Below, piece by piece: positions 1 to 10,085 of a stretch of DNA of 64,000 nucleotides. The position numbers and the translations under genes were made by a program. Source of the stretch: Nostoc sp. ATCC 43529 (GTDB lineage Bacteria > Cyanobacteriota > Cyanobacteriia > Cyanobacteriales > Nostocaceae); the NCBI GenBank assembly GCA_003326205.1, contig LWTK01000036.1, positions 310,001 through 374,000 of the forward strand, written 5' to 3'. Each line of letters opens with the position of its first letter. Position 1 is the first letter of the stretch. Below the pieces are notes generated by a model. That model worked only from the letters and a program-made list of their open reading frames with translations. It had not been told where the DNA came from and did no database searches.

Positions 1-108
1 ATTCTCTTAATAAAGAAGGATTGGGGTTAAATTCCCTGAAACTGAGGAATTGAGAATTGCGTAGCTTGCTTCTCGCTTTGCTGGTATTACCAATTACTAT
101 AACTTCGG

Positions 109-2274
109 TTAATCACTGTTGATATTGCTTCTGTGACCGTTACTAACCATACCTAAAACATTCATCCGGTAAGTATTTAGATACTCTAAAGTTCGCTTTA
201 TCATTGATGAGTCAGTTTTGTCAATTCTTACTACTAGCAATATGCCATCAGTATGGGGTGCCAGCAGGCTAACATCAGCTAGTTCCAACACAGGGGGAGC
301 GTCATAAATCACCAAGTCAAAGGTATGGTGTAAATCTATCATTAATCCCTTCATCTTTTCAGATGAGAGTAGCTTTGTCGGATCGGGCGGTATCGGCCCA
401 GCAGTGATTACAGATAGTCCATTCATCGAAGGTAGCTGTCGGATCGCCTCGCTTGTCGGTACGTTTGTCAATATTAAATCACTTAATCCCCGTGAGTTAT
501 TTAAATTTGATAAGTTGTGAATGTTGGGTTGACGTAAATCAGCATCTACAAGTAGTACTCGTTGCCCCATTTCTGTAGCAACTTGAGCTAGATGGAAGGC
601 GATAGTGGATTTACCATCAGCATCCATAGCTGAGGTAATAATTAGAGAAGTAATAGAGCGATCGCCACTGATCAATTGAATATTTGTATAAAGCACCCGC
701 AAAGCTTCTAAAAATTTTGCCTGATAGCTGCTAGGGTCTTTTTTTCCGAAGACACCTAAGCTAGAAATATTTTTCAAAATGGGACTTGGTATTTTTATGG
801 TGGGAAATTTCCCTGTAGTTCTGTAGTTTTGATTGCTTTCGACTTGTTTTTCAAATGGAATATTTCCTAACAACGGCAGTTTGATTTCCTGCTTGAGTTC
901 CTGAATGCGATGGTAGGTCTTATCAAGCTTTTCTAGGAGTAAGGCTACACCAATTGCTAAGGCTATACTTCCAAGCAATCCTGGTATCAAATAACGTTTG
1001 ATGCTCGAATCAGAGATTGGAAACTTCGGCTGGCTTGGTTCTTCAAGTAACTGCCAACCAAGTTCTGTTTGAGATATCTGAATTTGAAGATTTTCGCCAG
1101 TAGACAAAAAACGATTTAGGCTCTCAGTTGCCACCTGTAATTTTCGCTGTAGTTCAGTATATTGTCGTGCCAAAATTGGCCATTGCTTGCGTTGTAGTTC
1201 AAGTTTCCGCTCTACTTTAGCAAGCTCTTGGCTTTGCACTTCTAAAGTTTGAACCTGAGTTGTTACTTCTGCTATTTTTGTACTCAAAAAACGTTGTGCT
1301 TCCTTATTTAGCAATGGCAACAACATTGCTCGTTTCTGCTTCAATGTTTGGAGAGTTGGGTTACTATCTTGTAAACGAGTTGACTCTGTAGCAATTTGAA
1401 CGTCTAGTTGCTGTAATTGAGCCAACAACTGTTGATACAAAGCAGCATCTTTGAGTGTTGCCACCTTACCATCTTTCTCCTGTAGAAAAGATAGATTGGC
1501 TCGAGCCTCCGCCAATTGGCGATTGACCGTTTGTCGTTCCTCTGACAAACTACTGATTCGACTCACAACTTGTTCAGACTGTACTTCTGGATCGACAAAA
1601 TCGTACTTTTGCCGGAAAGTTTGCAGCTCTTTCTGAAGCTGATCGACTCGATTTTGGATAGATGGTAGCTCTTTTTCTACGAACTGAATTCCTTGGCGTA
1701 ACTTGGTTTGTCGCCTTTCTCGGCTATAATCTAGATAATCCTCAGCAATTTGGTCGAGTACAATTTTAACTTGCTTGGGATCGTGACTACGATAACGAAC
1801 TTCTATAATCTTGGTTTCACCAAACCGAGAAATCGTCAAATCTGCAATCAGCGAACTGTAGCTAATATCTCGATAGGTAGTTTGTAAATGCTTTACAATC
1901 TGTCCCATCAATTCAGGACTTTTGAGAACCTCAATTTGACTTTGATAATCTAAACCTGATTTGCTTGCATTAGGATCTTTGACAATATCTACTACTTTGG
2001 AGTCATCATTTACAGGTTCGACTAACAGGCGAAAATTGCCTTCATATACTGGTAACTCCCGGTTTAGTGTCAAGTTGACAAAAACAACTGTCGTTACACT
2101 AATAGTTACCCCTGCAATGACTAGCGCTCGTCGCCGTATAACACTTAGAATTTGTGCGAAACTCGAATCATTTTCTTCCTCTTGTGACCACGGTAAAGGT
2201 TGAGACTGAAGAAATGGCGGTACAGAGTTCCTATTCTGGCCATAACTTGACGATTCAGAAGAATGGTTCTCCAT
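109..2274 (-). CDS. Wzc/ExoP-like polysaccharide co-polymerase with BY-kinase-type ATPase domain
   Basis: Inner-membrane protein expected to control chain length and export of a surface polysaccharide. Order of parts: a Wzz-type N-terminus with a membrane segment near residues 50-70, a long coiled-coil periplasmic region (about 195-400), a second membrane segment near 430-450 (GLLGSIALAIGVALLLE), then a cytoplasmic P-loop ATPase (about 520-721). The Walker A is DADGKST around Lys555, Walker A' is LLVDADLRQP and Walker B is LVIYDAPP. The usual PGEGKS form of Walker A is altered, and the C-terminus ends without the tyrosine cluster that BY-kinases autophosphorylate, so kinase activity is uncertain. 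The length of 721 fits Wzc-type fusions. It is transcribed away from the forward polysaccharide cluster, across a 1.3 kb spacer. Confidence 0.88.
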   Translation of the reverse strand: MENHSSESSSYGQNRNSVPPFLQSQPLPWSQEEENDSSFAQILSVIRRRALVIAGVTISVTTVVFVNLTLNRELPVYEGNFRLLVEPVNDDSKVVDIVKDPNASKSGLDYQSQIEVLKSPELMGQIVKHLQTTYRDISYSSLIADLTISRFGETKIIEVRYRSHDPKQVKIVLDQIAEDYLDYSRERRQTKLRQGIQFVEKELPSIQNRVDQLQKELQTFRQKYDFVDPEVQSEQVVSRISSLSEERQTVNRQLAEARANLSFLQEKDGKVATLKDAALYQQLLAQLQQLDVQIATESTRLQDSNPTLQTLKQKRAMLLPLLNKEAQRFLSTKIAEVTTQVQTLEVQSQELAKVERKLELQRKQWPILARQYTELQRKLQVATESLNRFLSTGENLQIQISQTELGWQLLEEPSQPKFPISDSSIKRYLIPGLLGSIALAIGVALLLEKLDKTYHRIQELKQEIKLPLLGNIPFEKQVESNQNYRTTGKFPTIKIPSPILKNISSLGVFGKKDPSSYQAKFLEALRVLYTNIQLISGDRSITSLIITSAMDADGKSTIAFHLAQVATEMGQRVLLVDADLRQPNIHNLSNLNNSRGLSDLILTNVPTSEAIRQLPSMNGLSVITAGPIPPDPTKLLSSEKMKGLMIDLHHTFDLVIYDAPPVLELADVSLLAPHTDGILLVVRIDKTDSSMIKRTLEYLNTYRMNVLGMVSNGHRSNINSD

Positions 2275-3561
2275 CTATTTAAAAATACTTATTAATTTAC
2301 GCTACAAAAAATCTACGTAATAACTTCGGTATTTGTCAGTTAACGGACTCAGTACACAAAGGTTTATTATTAGCCGCTCAACTGGGAAACTGGTTAGTAT
2401 AATGCGTCATCAATGGGAGGCATAAATCGATATTTTGATAATTTGTAAATATCAATGCAGCTTTTAGGCTAATTTTAACCCTCTATTATTGTAAAGCTTA
2501 CTTAGTTTCAACTGTTATAGTTTTAGGCTTTTTACTCTCTGTCAGATTCTAGCTGAGTAGGCAACGACGATAAAATATTTGTTTCTAAGTATACATTTTT
2601 TGACTTCAATATTATGGGTGAACTCAAAATCAATCTCTAATTAGGTCAAAATAGCCTTTAGTTAAAGCAGGTGATAAGTGTTTTACATCAATTGTAATCA
2701 AAGTAATTTAAATATCACTAGGTGAGTTGTAAATTGTTATTCTCAAAACTATTACCGTGTTTTAAATTAGTAAAAATTAATACATTTTTAATTCTTAAGA
2801 TGCTTTTGTGTAAAAAATTGATACTTGATTTACAAGTAACATCACAAAAGTGACTAAATTTATGATTCATAAATCTACAAATTTTTGTCTATCAAAATTT
2901 GTGTACTAAAGAGTAACTAGTTTGTGAAGTTTTTATTTATGCTACATCTAAAAAATAAATTTTTTGTAAAGTCTGTCGGTAAATTTTAAATGTAAATTTG
3001 AAACATTCTTGTCTCATGGTATTCTTGTAAGAAATTACATGTAAAATGTGATGTCAAATGTCCATCAACACTAATATTTGTATGTAAAAAATATTGCTAA
3101 ATAATTTTTTTAATTAAGTAAGTAAAAACAACCCAAAGCCAATGACCATAGACTCCCAATTTTTTAGCCAGCACCAGTGGAAAGTACTTTTAGAGTAATT
3201 TAGACATCAAGTAAAGTTGCTTATAAGCCTGTAAAAGGCATTGTTGTAAAGCAATACTAAGTTTATAATATGGCGGTAGCTATTTAGACTTTTGGTTTTT
3301 GTTGTGTTCCCATGTTCCCACAAGAGTGCGTATACAAATTAAACGAGTATAAGCATCGACATACATGTTTAAGCGGTTAAATTAATACCGCAGTTAGCGT
3401 ATATTATGTACGATTATGAAAAGACTCTATGTATACTAGTAAATTAATAAAATTGCTCTATGCGAATTGAAAATATTTCTTAAGAAGAGATATTGTTATG
3501 TGTAATTAATGGCTTGAGCAGTTCAGTAATCGAACAAGATTTATAAAGCAGGATACAACTG
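2275..3561. other. Gene-free AT-rich divergent intergenic region
   Basis: About 1.29 kb between the divergent co-polymerase gene and the first forward glycosyltransferase gene. I see no open frame of useful length on either strand, no tRNA and no clear palindrome. It is very AT-rich with many short TGTAAA/GTAAA words. It probably carries promoters for both directions and long leader sequences, but I could not define a specific operator. Confidence 0.6.
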
Positions 3562-4914
3562 ATGAGACTTAATAAATGGATTAATCAAAAGTTTTTGCAA
3601 TCCATTTCTACACGGATAGATGTAAAAAATGAATATTCTCTAAAAAGCCAGCAATCCATCAAACTGTCTGTGATCACGCAGTTTTTTCCACCAGACTATG
3701 CCCCTACAGGACAGTTGATAGAGGAACTGGTGAAACAATTGGGGCAGCAAGGAGTTGATATTGAGGTTTTTACAAGTCAGCCAGGATATGCGTTTGACTC
3801 TCATACGGCTGCTTTACCAGTTGAACGTATGGGTAGAATCCGAGTTCAACGATCGCGCACAGCTCAACTTTGGCCGGGGCGAATTCGCGGCAAAGCTGTC
3901 AATGGAATCTTATACACCTTACGTGCTGTACTCTATTTACTCAGAGCTTGGCGGCGCAGCAATGTATTGTTGGTAACTACGGCTCCACCATTTTTGCCAG
4001 TCATTGGATATCTGGCCTATTTGTTGTTTAGAATTCCTTATGTTTGCATTCTGTATGACCTTTATCCCGATATTGCGATCGCTCTGGGAGTGATCTCAAA
4101 GCATAATTGGGTAGCAAGGTTATGGCGTGGTATTAACAAACAGGTTTGGCTAAACGCTAAGGGAATTGTGGTTCTTAGCCCAGCCATGAAACAGCAAGTA
4201 GTAGCACACTGCCCGCAAGTAGCCGATAAAATTTCAGTAATCCACAGTTGGGCGAACCCGGAATTAATTGTGCCAATCGCCAAGGAAGAAAATTGGTTTG
4301 CCTTGGAGCATAACTTAGTAAATAAATTTACCGTACTCTATTCTGGGAATATGGGACGCTGCCATGATATGGCAACTATCCTCGAAGCTGCTCAAGAACT
4401 ACAAGATGAGCCAATCCAATTTGTCTGCATTGGTGGTGGAGCCAAACGCGATGAATTGATTCAACAAGTGAATGACTTAGGACTGTTGAATTTTACATTT
4501 CTGCCATATCAAGACAAAAAAGTGCTTCCTTATTCATTAACGGCTTGCGATCTTTCACTAGTGAGTGTAGACGCATCTACCGAGAGTTTAGTCGTTCCTA
4601 GCAAGCTTTACTCAGCTTTAGCTTCGGGACGACCAATAGCGGTGATTTGTTCAGAGTATTCATACTTGAGAGAATTGGTTGCTGAAGCTGAGTGCGGTGG
4701 CACATTTGACAACGGAGACAGTCATGCTTTAGCTCAATTTATTCGCTTACTCAGTCGCGATCGCAAATTGGGAGAGCGTATGGGCAAAGCAGGTCGTCAA
4801 TACCTACGATCGCATTTCACACCCAAGATTATTTCTCAACAATATCTTGATGTTTTGCAGCAAGCAATCTTATCTGATGATGCGATCGCTATGCCTCAAA
4901 GCCATACAAAATAG
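3562..4914 (+). CDS. Family 4 glycosyltransferase (WbuB-like)
   Basis: A 450-residue GT-B enzyme expected to transfer a sugar from a nucleotide donor to a lipid-linked acceptor during polysaccharide assembly. The N-terminal half has the WbuB-type opening (QFFPPDYAPTGQLIEELV near residue 40). The C-terminal donor half has FTVLYSGNMGRCHD and a late acidic/hydrophobic motif (STESLVVPSKLYSALASGRP) in the place of the EX7E box. A hydrophobic stretch near residues 130-155 could anchor it to the membrane. The first 35 residues precede the family core, so a later start is possible. First forward gene of the region, followed by an 800-base gap. Confidence 0.87.
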   Translation: MRLNKWINQKFLQSISTRIDVKNEYSLKSQQSIKLSVITQFFPPDYAPTGQLIEELVKQLGQQGVDIEVFTSQPGYAFDSHTAALPVERMGRIRVQRSRTAQLWPGRIRGKAVNGILYTLRAVLYLLRAWRRSNVLLVTTAPPFLPVIGYLAYLLFRIPYVCILYDLYPDIAIALGVISKHNWVARLWRGINKQVWLNAKGIVVLSPAMKQQVVAHCPQVADKISVIHSWANPELIVPIAKEENWFALEHNLVNKFTVLYSGNMGRCHDMATILEAAQELQDEPIQFVCIGGGAKRDELIQQVNDLGLLNFTFLPYQDKKVLPYSLTACDLSLVSVDASTESLVVPSKLYSALASGRPIAVICSEYSYLRELVAEAECGGTFDNGDSHALAQFIRLLSRDRKLGERMGKAGRQYLRSHFTPKIISQQYLDVLQQAILSDDAIAMPQSHTK

Positions 4915-5722
4915 TTATTTGCGAAATAATCGAAACAGATTGGTGTAGGCTCAAAACGCCTTTAGCTTCATACCAATCCTCAAAAATGCAGGGTACAAAT
5001 TATTTACCTTTGCCCTTTGTTTTTGCCTCTGCACCAGCGAAATCCTATTGGCATCAGTCAAAACTCATGAGTTGATAGTAAGATTTATTATCATCTTTTG
5101 ATGGCAGTACTTTCTCAATATTGAAACACTGCCACAATAGGCAAAATCCAAAATACTGTTTCACCATAGACATTTACCTTTTTATTTAAGCTAGGCCGAC
5201 ACCTTGCTTAAATAAAAGCTCTTGTATCCTGAATAAAAATTTAATTTTCGGAGGGTTGTATTTAATGCGTAATCGAACTGGAAAATAATTCTCACAAGAG
5301 ACCAATACTAACAGTTAGCAGTCACGCTTATGGATGATAAGTATTTTATCAGTCTTACTTATTTTTATGCTTAGAATTGCATAAATAATGCCAAAAATAG
5401 TTTTGTGTTTCGATTGTAATGAGTTTCATTAAGATAATATGAAGTCACCAGAGTATGTTATGCTCTAAGACAGATTGACAGTGATAAATAATCACTTATT
5501 AAAAAAATAGTCAATATTATTGTCTAATAAGCAATGTTCAACTTGTTGCTACATTGCAAGAAACAAATTCACGATTTAATAATCTTTTTAAATCAGCTTA
5601 GTTTAATTAAATAGTAATTATTTTTAACTTTAGGAGATGAGCTTTGATGGTCTTTTTGATCTCAGTTCCTCCAACGTAACCTTCCAGAATTTATTGTCTA
5701 TTTATTCAAGTGGGAGGCCGAA
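4915..5722. other. Gene-free intergenic region
   Basis: About 800 AT-rich bases between the WbuB-like gene and the small zinc-ribbon-like gene. No credible coding frame on either strand. It contains the perfect inverted repeat at 5181-5216 and otherwise only AT-rich sequence; a promoter for the exporter genes downstream is likely but was not pinpointed. Confidence 0.55.
5181..5216. repeat. Perfect 11-bp inverted repeat (hairpin)
   Basis: Arms TTTATTTAAGC (5181-5191) and GCTTAAATAAA (5206-5216) are exact reverse complements around a 14-base loop. It lies about 270 bases past the preceding gene. It may end transcription, but the stem is AT-rich and no run of T follows, so the role is open. Confidence 0.6.
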
Positions 5723-6151
5723 TTGCAGAGAAGGTGTGACCGAAATCGGAAACGTTCAAAACGACGAGCTATCTACTGTCAAAATCATGGCTGCTACCTA
5801 GAAAGCAGGAGTCAAAAATATCAATTGTTTGCCGATAAAGCACGACAATTACAGCAGCGGGGTATGAGTCGTCGCAGTGCATTAATGTTGGTAGCCAACC
5901 AAACCGCAGTTTCTCTGGAAGGAGAGTGGTTAGAGGCCTTTTGGTGCGAACAGTGCCAGCAGACAAAGTGGTATCACGTCTGCAAGTCAGACGAGGGCAG
6001 CTATAAAGTTTCTGTAGCGCCACAAGAACTTTGGTTACAGGTAACAGGAGCGATCGATCCCCAGGGAAACCCTTCCGTGGGAGAATTTACTCGTAGGCAG
6101 GCAAAGGTGCTAAATTATCGCAGCATCAAAGATTTTCAGTTTGTCACTTAA
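5723..6151 (+). CDS. Small basic protein with paired-cysteine (zinc-ribbon-like) motifs, unknown function
   Basis: A 142-residue protein I do not recognise by function. The N-terminus is strongly basic (MQRRCDRNRKRSKRR), followed by CQNHGC near residues 19-24 and CEQCQQTKWYHVC near residues 79-91, spacings that suggest metal binding. The start is TTG at 5723, chosen because GGGAGG at 5712-5717 sits five bases upstream and no better ATG gives the conserved-looking N-terminus. It ends 30 bases before the Wzm-like permease, so it probably shares that transcript. A regulatory or nucleic-acid-binding role would be inference only. Confidence 0.72.
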   Translation: MQRRCDRNRKRSKRRAIYCQNHGCYLESRSQKYQLFADKARQLQQRGMSRRSALMLVANQTAVSLEGEWLEAFWCEQCQQTKWYHVCKSDEGSYKVSVAPQELWLQVTGAIDPQGNPSVGEFTRRQAKVLNYRSIKDFQFVT

Positions 6152-6181
6152 CGCTCAAAAGCGTGGTCTTCAATCAATACT

Positions 6182-7027
6182 ATGAATAGTAAAAGAATTA
6201 CGTCAAAGCCAGAGTTAATAATTGAAGCTGGACAAACAGAGCAGCAATATTGGAAAGACCTATGGCGCTATCGAGAGCTATTTTATTTTCTGTCCTGGCG
6301 TGATATTTTAGTACGCTACAAGCAAACAGTAATTGGTATGCTTTGGGCACTGATTCGACCATTTTTAACGATGCTTGTGTTCAGTGTCATCTTCGGAAAA
6401 ATAGCGAAATTACCTTCAGAGGGAACAGCACCTTATCCAATATTGGTGTTTGCTGCCTTGCTACCTTGGCAGTTTTTTGCCAGTGCCTTAACTGAGTGTA
6501 GTAACAGCCTAATTACTAATGCCAACTTGATTTCTAAAGTTTACTTTCCCCGGTTGATTGTGCCTGCTAGTTCAGTGATTGTTAGCTTTGTGGACTTCCT
6601 CATTTCTGGCATGATCCTTTTAGGGCTAATGGCTTGGTATAATTATGTTCCCAGTTGGCGGATATTATCCTTACCGTTATTTATTAGCATTGCCTTTGCT
6701 GCCTCATTAGGAGTCGGTTTGTGGTTGGCAGCCTTGAATGTGGAATATCGAGATTTTCGCTACATTGTGCCCTTTATTGTCCAGTTTGGCTTATACATAT
6801 CACCCGTTGGTTTTAGTAGCAGTATTGTGCCTGAGCAATGGCGTTTAGTTTACTATTTGAACCCAATGGTAGGGGTAATTGATGGCTTTCGCTGGGCAAT
6901 CTTGGGGGGAGAATCTAAACTTTACTGGACTGGATTTGCCCTATCTCTAGGATTAGTTGCCCTGTTATTAGTGAGTGGCATTTGGTACTTCCGCAAAATG
7001 GAACGGACATTTGCTGACGTAATTTAG
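6182..7027 (+). CDS. ABC-2 type polysaccharide exporter permease (Wzm/TagG family)
   Basis: Membrane half of an ABC exporter that moves a finished lipid-linked glycan across the inner membrane. The 281 residues show six hydrophobic spans and the family's N-terminal cytoplasmic stretch (LFYFLSWRDILVRYKQTVIG), then WALIRPFLTMLVFSVIFG and the C-terminal YYLNPMVGVIDGFRWAI signature seen in TagG/KpsM/Wzm proteins. Length is normal. The ATPase partner begins 15 bases downstream. Presence of this pair argues for an ABC-dependent export route for at least one polymer of this cluster. Confidence 0.93.
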   Translation: MNSKRITSKPELIIEAGQTEQQYWKDLWRYRELFYFLSWRDILVRYKQTVIGMLWALIRPFLTMLVFSVIFGKIAKLPSEGTAPYPILVFAALLPWQFFASALTECSNSLITNANLISKVYFPRLIVPASSVIVSFVDFLISGMILLGLMAWYNYVPSWRILSLPLFISIAFAASLGVGLWLAALNVEYRDFRYIVPFIVQFGLYISPVGFSSSIVPEQWRLVYYLNPMVGVIDGFRWAILGGESKLYWTGFALSLGLVALLLVSGIWYFRKMERTFADVI

Positions 7028-7042
7028 CAAGGATCTGTGCAG

Positions 7043-8320
7043 ATGCCTGAAAATATGATTAGTGTAGAAAATTTAAGCAAAAAATATATTATCGCTCACC
7101 AGCAAGAGGGAGGAGTTCGCTACAAAGCACTGCGGGATGTAATTGCTGATAGTGCTAAATCTGTTGCCAAGAAATTTATCAAACCTGGCAGCAAAAAAAT
7201 GCCCAACCCAGCGCAGGAAGAATTTTGGGCATTAAAAGACGTTAACTTTGAAATTAAGCAAGGTGAGGCCATTGGTGTTATTGGGCGCAACGGTGCAGGT
7301 AAATCCACACTATTGAAAGTTCTCAGCCGGATTACCGAACCGACGAGGGGACGCGTCGCTATCAAAGGTCGTGTAGCAAGCTTACTAGAAGTCGGAACGG
7401 GATTTCATCCAGAACTGACGGGACGGGAGAACATTTATCTCAACGGTTCCGTTTTGGGGATGAGTAAAGTCGAAATTCAAAAGAAATTTGATGAAATAGT
7501 TGCCTTTGCGGAGGTTGAGAAGTTTTTAGATACTCCAGTCAAACGCTATTCTTCAGGAATGTATGTCCGCCTTGCTTTTTCCGTAGCCGCCCATTTAGAG
7601 CCAGAAATTTTAATTGTCGATGAAGTTTTGGCTGTGGGTGATTCGGCATTTCAGAAAAAATGCTTAGGCAAAATGAATGATGTCGGGACTAAAGAAGGCC
7701 GAACAGTTTTATTTGTCAGTCATAGTATGCAAGCGATCGCCCAACTTACCAAACGTTGCATCCTCCTTTCTAAGGGTAGCGTTCAGTTTGATGGCAATAC
7801 TAGCAAAGCTGTGCAATTATATCTGGCTGGGCAAAAAGATAATTCCGAGTCACAAGGTTATTACCAAGCTCCTACCAACAAAACTGGCAATCACATAGCT
7901 TGGGCAAAAGTCCACACTTCTGAGGAATATGGACTCCACGATTGGGGTAAGCCAATAACTTTTGAGTTTGCACTTCACATCACCAACCCTCACGAAAGCT
8001 TGCGTTTTTGCTTCCAAGTTATCAGCGCTTTTGAACAACCTATTTGTGCCTTCTATTTTTTTGAAGCTCATCAAGCTCCATTTTGCCGAGAAAAAGGAAC
8101 ATTTATTGTTCGGTGTGAGGTTCCCAAATTTAGGCTGTATATGGGTTCCTACACCTTAAGAACTTGGTTGGGGCATGGCGCTCATAGCGGAATTTTGTTT
8201 GAAAACTTAAGAGACATTTGTCCCTTTGAAATTTTAACGCCTCCTATGGAACGACCAGAAGATCCATATCAACCAGATGAATGTACTTATATAGAAGATG
8301 CAGTTTGGCAAGTTAGTTAA
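7043..8320 (+). CDS. ABC polysaccharide exporter ATPase with C-terminal carbohydrate-binding domain (Wzt)
   Basis: Energises the Wzm-like permease. N-terminal ATPase has Walker A GRNGAGKST, ABC signature YSSGMYVRLAF and Walker B ILIVDEVLAVGD followed by the switch-region LFVSHS. The extra 160 residues after about residue 255 match the position and size of Wzt C-terminal domains that recognise the glycan end (FEFALHITNPHESLRFCFQV is the start of a beta-rich module). I prefer ATG at 7043, eight bases after AAGGAT, over the in-frame GTG at 7037. The C-terminal domain implies that the exported glycan carries a specific terminal mark. Confidence 0.93.
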   Translation: MPENMISVENLSKKYIIAHQQEGGVRYKALRDVIADSAKSVAKKFIKPGSKKMPNPAQEEFWALKDVNFEIKQGEAIGVIGRNGAGKSTLLKVLSRITEPTRGRVAIKGRVASLLEVGTGFHPELTGRENIYLNGSVLGMSKVEIQKKFDEIVAFAEVEKFLDTPVKRYSSGMYVRLAFSVAAHLEPEILIVDEVLAVGDSAFQKKCLGKMNDVGTKEGRTVLFVSHSMQAIAQLTKRCILLSKGSVQFDGNTSKAVQLYLAGQKDNSESQGYYQAPTNKTGNHIAWAKVHTSEEYGLHDWGKPITFEFALHITNPHESLRFCFQVISAFEQPICAFYFFEAHQAPFCREKGTFIVRCEVPKFRLYMGSYTLRTWLGHGAHSGILFENLRDICPFEILTPPMERPEDPYQPDECTYIEDAVWQVS

Positions 8321-8370
8321 TCAAAATAAAATTTCATTAAAATTCCTAGCGATTCAAAATATTAGAAACT

Positions 8371-8880
8371 ATGCCAATAAATCATGATGTTCAGTTAGGC
8401 AAAAATGTCAAAATTTTCCATCCCGATCTTGTAAACCTCTACGGTTGCACGATTGGCGATGATACAAAAATTGGTACATTTGTCGAAATTCAAAAAGATG
8501 TCACCATTGGCAGTCGGTGTAAAATTTCATCCCACAGTTTTTTATGTGAAGGCGTTGCCCTAGAAGATGAAGTATTTATTGGTCATGGAGTCATGTTTAC
8601 TAATGACCTTTATCCGCGTGCAACCAATGAAGATGGTAGTTTAAAAACAGATGATGATTGGTATACAGTTAAAACTTTAGTCAAGCGCTGTGCATCCATT
8701 GGTAGTAACGCTACCATCCTGCCTGGTGTAACTATTGGTGAAAAAGCGATCGTCGGTTCTGGAGCCACAGTAACTCGCGATGTTCCTGATTATGCAATTG
8801 TAGTTGGAGTACCTGCTCGTGTCATAGGGGATGTACGCGCTCGCAGCCAAAACTTGCAAATTTCAGCTAGTAGTTTGTGA
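8371..8880 (+). CDS. Left-handed beta-helix N-acetyltransferase (WbpD/WlbB-like)
   Basis: Trimeric hexapeptide-repeat acetyltransferase of 169 residues. The repeats run almost the whole length ([43 protein letters not shown]) and the family insertion carrying the catalytic His region reads [14 protein letters not shown]. In the WbpD/WlbB pathway such an enzyme acetylates the 3-amino group of UDP-2-acetamido-3-amino-glucuronate using acetyl-CoA. The call is supported by the next two genes, an oxidoreductase and an aminotransferase of matching families. A related acetyltransferase for another amino sugar cannot be excluded. Confidence 0.82.
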   Translation: MPINHDVQLGKNVKIFHPDLVNLYGCTIGDDTKIGTFVEIQKDVTIGSRCKISSHSFLCEGVALEDEVFIGHGVMFTNDLYPRATNEDGSLKTDDDWYTVKTLVKRCASIGSNATILPGVTIGEKAIVGSGATVTRDVPDYAIVVGVPARVIGDVRARSQNLQISASSL

Positions 8881-8954
8881 GATTTTTAGCTTTCTACATT
8901 GGATAACTACTGGGTAAATTTTCAAGCCTTGCAAAGATAAAGCTTTTGATATGG

Positions 8955-8975
8955 AATCGCAAATTATTTGCGATT
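8955..8975. repeat. Perfect 9-bp hairpin in intercistronic gap
   Basis: AATCGCAAA (8955-8963), loop TTA, TTTGCGATT (8967-8975). It lies between the acetyltransferase and oxidoreductase genes. It could attenuate or stabilise the transcript; no T run follows, so a strong terminator is unlikely. Confidence 0.5.
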
Positions 8976-9056
8976 TAACTATCAATTATCGCCATATATT
9001 TGTGGCATTGGTTAACAACAACAATAAATTCTGATTAATTAAAAGCAACGGAAAAC

Positions 9057-10085
9057 ATGATTAATATCGGTGTCATCGGCTATGGTTATTGGGGGCCGAA
9101 TTTAGTAAGAAATTTTGTCGAAATGCCAGGAGTTAATGTAAGAACAGTCAGCGACTTTAAAGTAGAACTGTTGGCAAAAGTAGAAGCTCGATATCCCACT
9201 ATCCAAGTTACTCAAGATTGTCGAGACATATTTACAGATCCCAAGATTGACGCCGTAGCGATCGCCACACCAGTTTCAACTCACTTTGAATTAGCTTTAG
9301 CTGCATTGCAAGCTGGCAAACATGTGTTGGTAGAGAAACCAATGACAACTACCTCCGAACAAGCAATGCGGCTGATTGAAGAGGCAGAAAAACGCAACCT
9401 AGTGTTAATGGTAGACCACACCTTTGTATACACAGGTGCTGTACGTAAAATGCACGATTTGATTGCCAGTAATTCTCTAGGCGACATTTACTACTATGAT
9501 TCTGTACGCGTCAACCTGGGACTTTTTCAGCATGATGTGAATGTCATTTGGGATTTGGCAGTCCACGATTTATCGATAATGAACTACGTATTGCCATCCC
9601 AGCCTTATGCTGTGTCAGCCACAGGCGTCAGCCACGTTCCTGGAGAACCAGAAAATCTTGCCTACTTGACCCTATTCTTTGAAAAAAATCTCATTGCTCA
9701 CATCAATGTCAATTGGTTGGCACCAGTGAAAATCCGCCGCACATTGATTGGTGGGAGTCAACGGATGATTGTTTACGATGACTTAGAACCAAGTGAGAAA
9801 CTCAAGATTTACGACAAAGGTATTACAGTCAACGGCAATACTGAAAGCGTATACCAGATGATGATTGGTTATCGCACAGGGGATATGTGGTCGCCCAAGT
9901 TGGATGTTACAGAGGCGTTGAAGACAGAAGGATTGCACTTCATTGATTGTATTCAAAAAGGCGAACGCCCACTGACTGATGGAGAAGCAGGATTGCGGGT
10001 AGTGAGAATTCTCGAAGCTGCAACCCAGTCTTTGAAGCAACAAGGCAAATTAATTGAACTAAATTTAGCAGAGGTAGCAGCTTGA
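9057..10085 (+). CDS. Gfo/Idh/MocA-family sugar oxidoreductase (WbpB/WlbA-like)
   Basis: NAD-dependent oxidoreductase of 342 residues. The Rossmann motif is IGVIGYGYWGPN at the N-terminus, the family EKP motif reads LVEKPMTT near residue 95, and the catalytic-region motif is WDLAVHDLSIM near residue 165. In the WbpB/WlbA reaction the enzyme oxidises C3 of UDP-GlcNAc-uronate to give the 3-keto substrate for the aminotransferase encoded next; the two genes overlap by four bases, which suggests translational coupling. The WbpA-type 6-dehydrogenase that would make its substrate is not in this window. Confidence 0.86.
   Translation: MINIGVIGYGYWGPNLVRNFVEMPGVNVRTVSDFKVELLAKVEARYPTIQVTQDCRDIFTDPKIDAVAIATPVSTHFELALAALQAGKHVLVEKPMTTTSEQAMRLIEEAEKRNLVLMVDHTFVYTGAVRKMHDLIASNSLGDIYYYDSVRVNLGLFQHDVNVIWDLAVHDLSIMNYVLPSQPYAVSATGVSHVPGEPENLAYLTLFFEKNLIAHINVNWLAPVKIRRTLIGGSQRMIVYDDLEPSEKLKIYDKGITVNGNTESVYQMMIGYRTGDMWSPKLDVTEALKTEGLHFIDCIQKGERPLTDGEAGLRVVRILEAATQSLKQQGKLIELNLAEVAA

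Noticed and set aside
2275..3561. NtcA-type GTA-N8-TAC site in the long spacer
   Set aside because: Candidates such as GTATATTATGTAC and GTAAGAAATTAC have the wrong spacer length (7 and 6), so no site is claimed.
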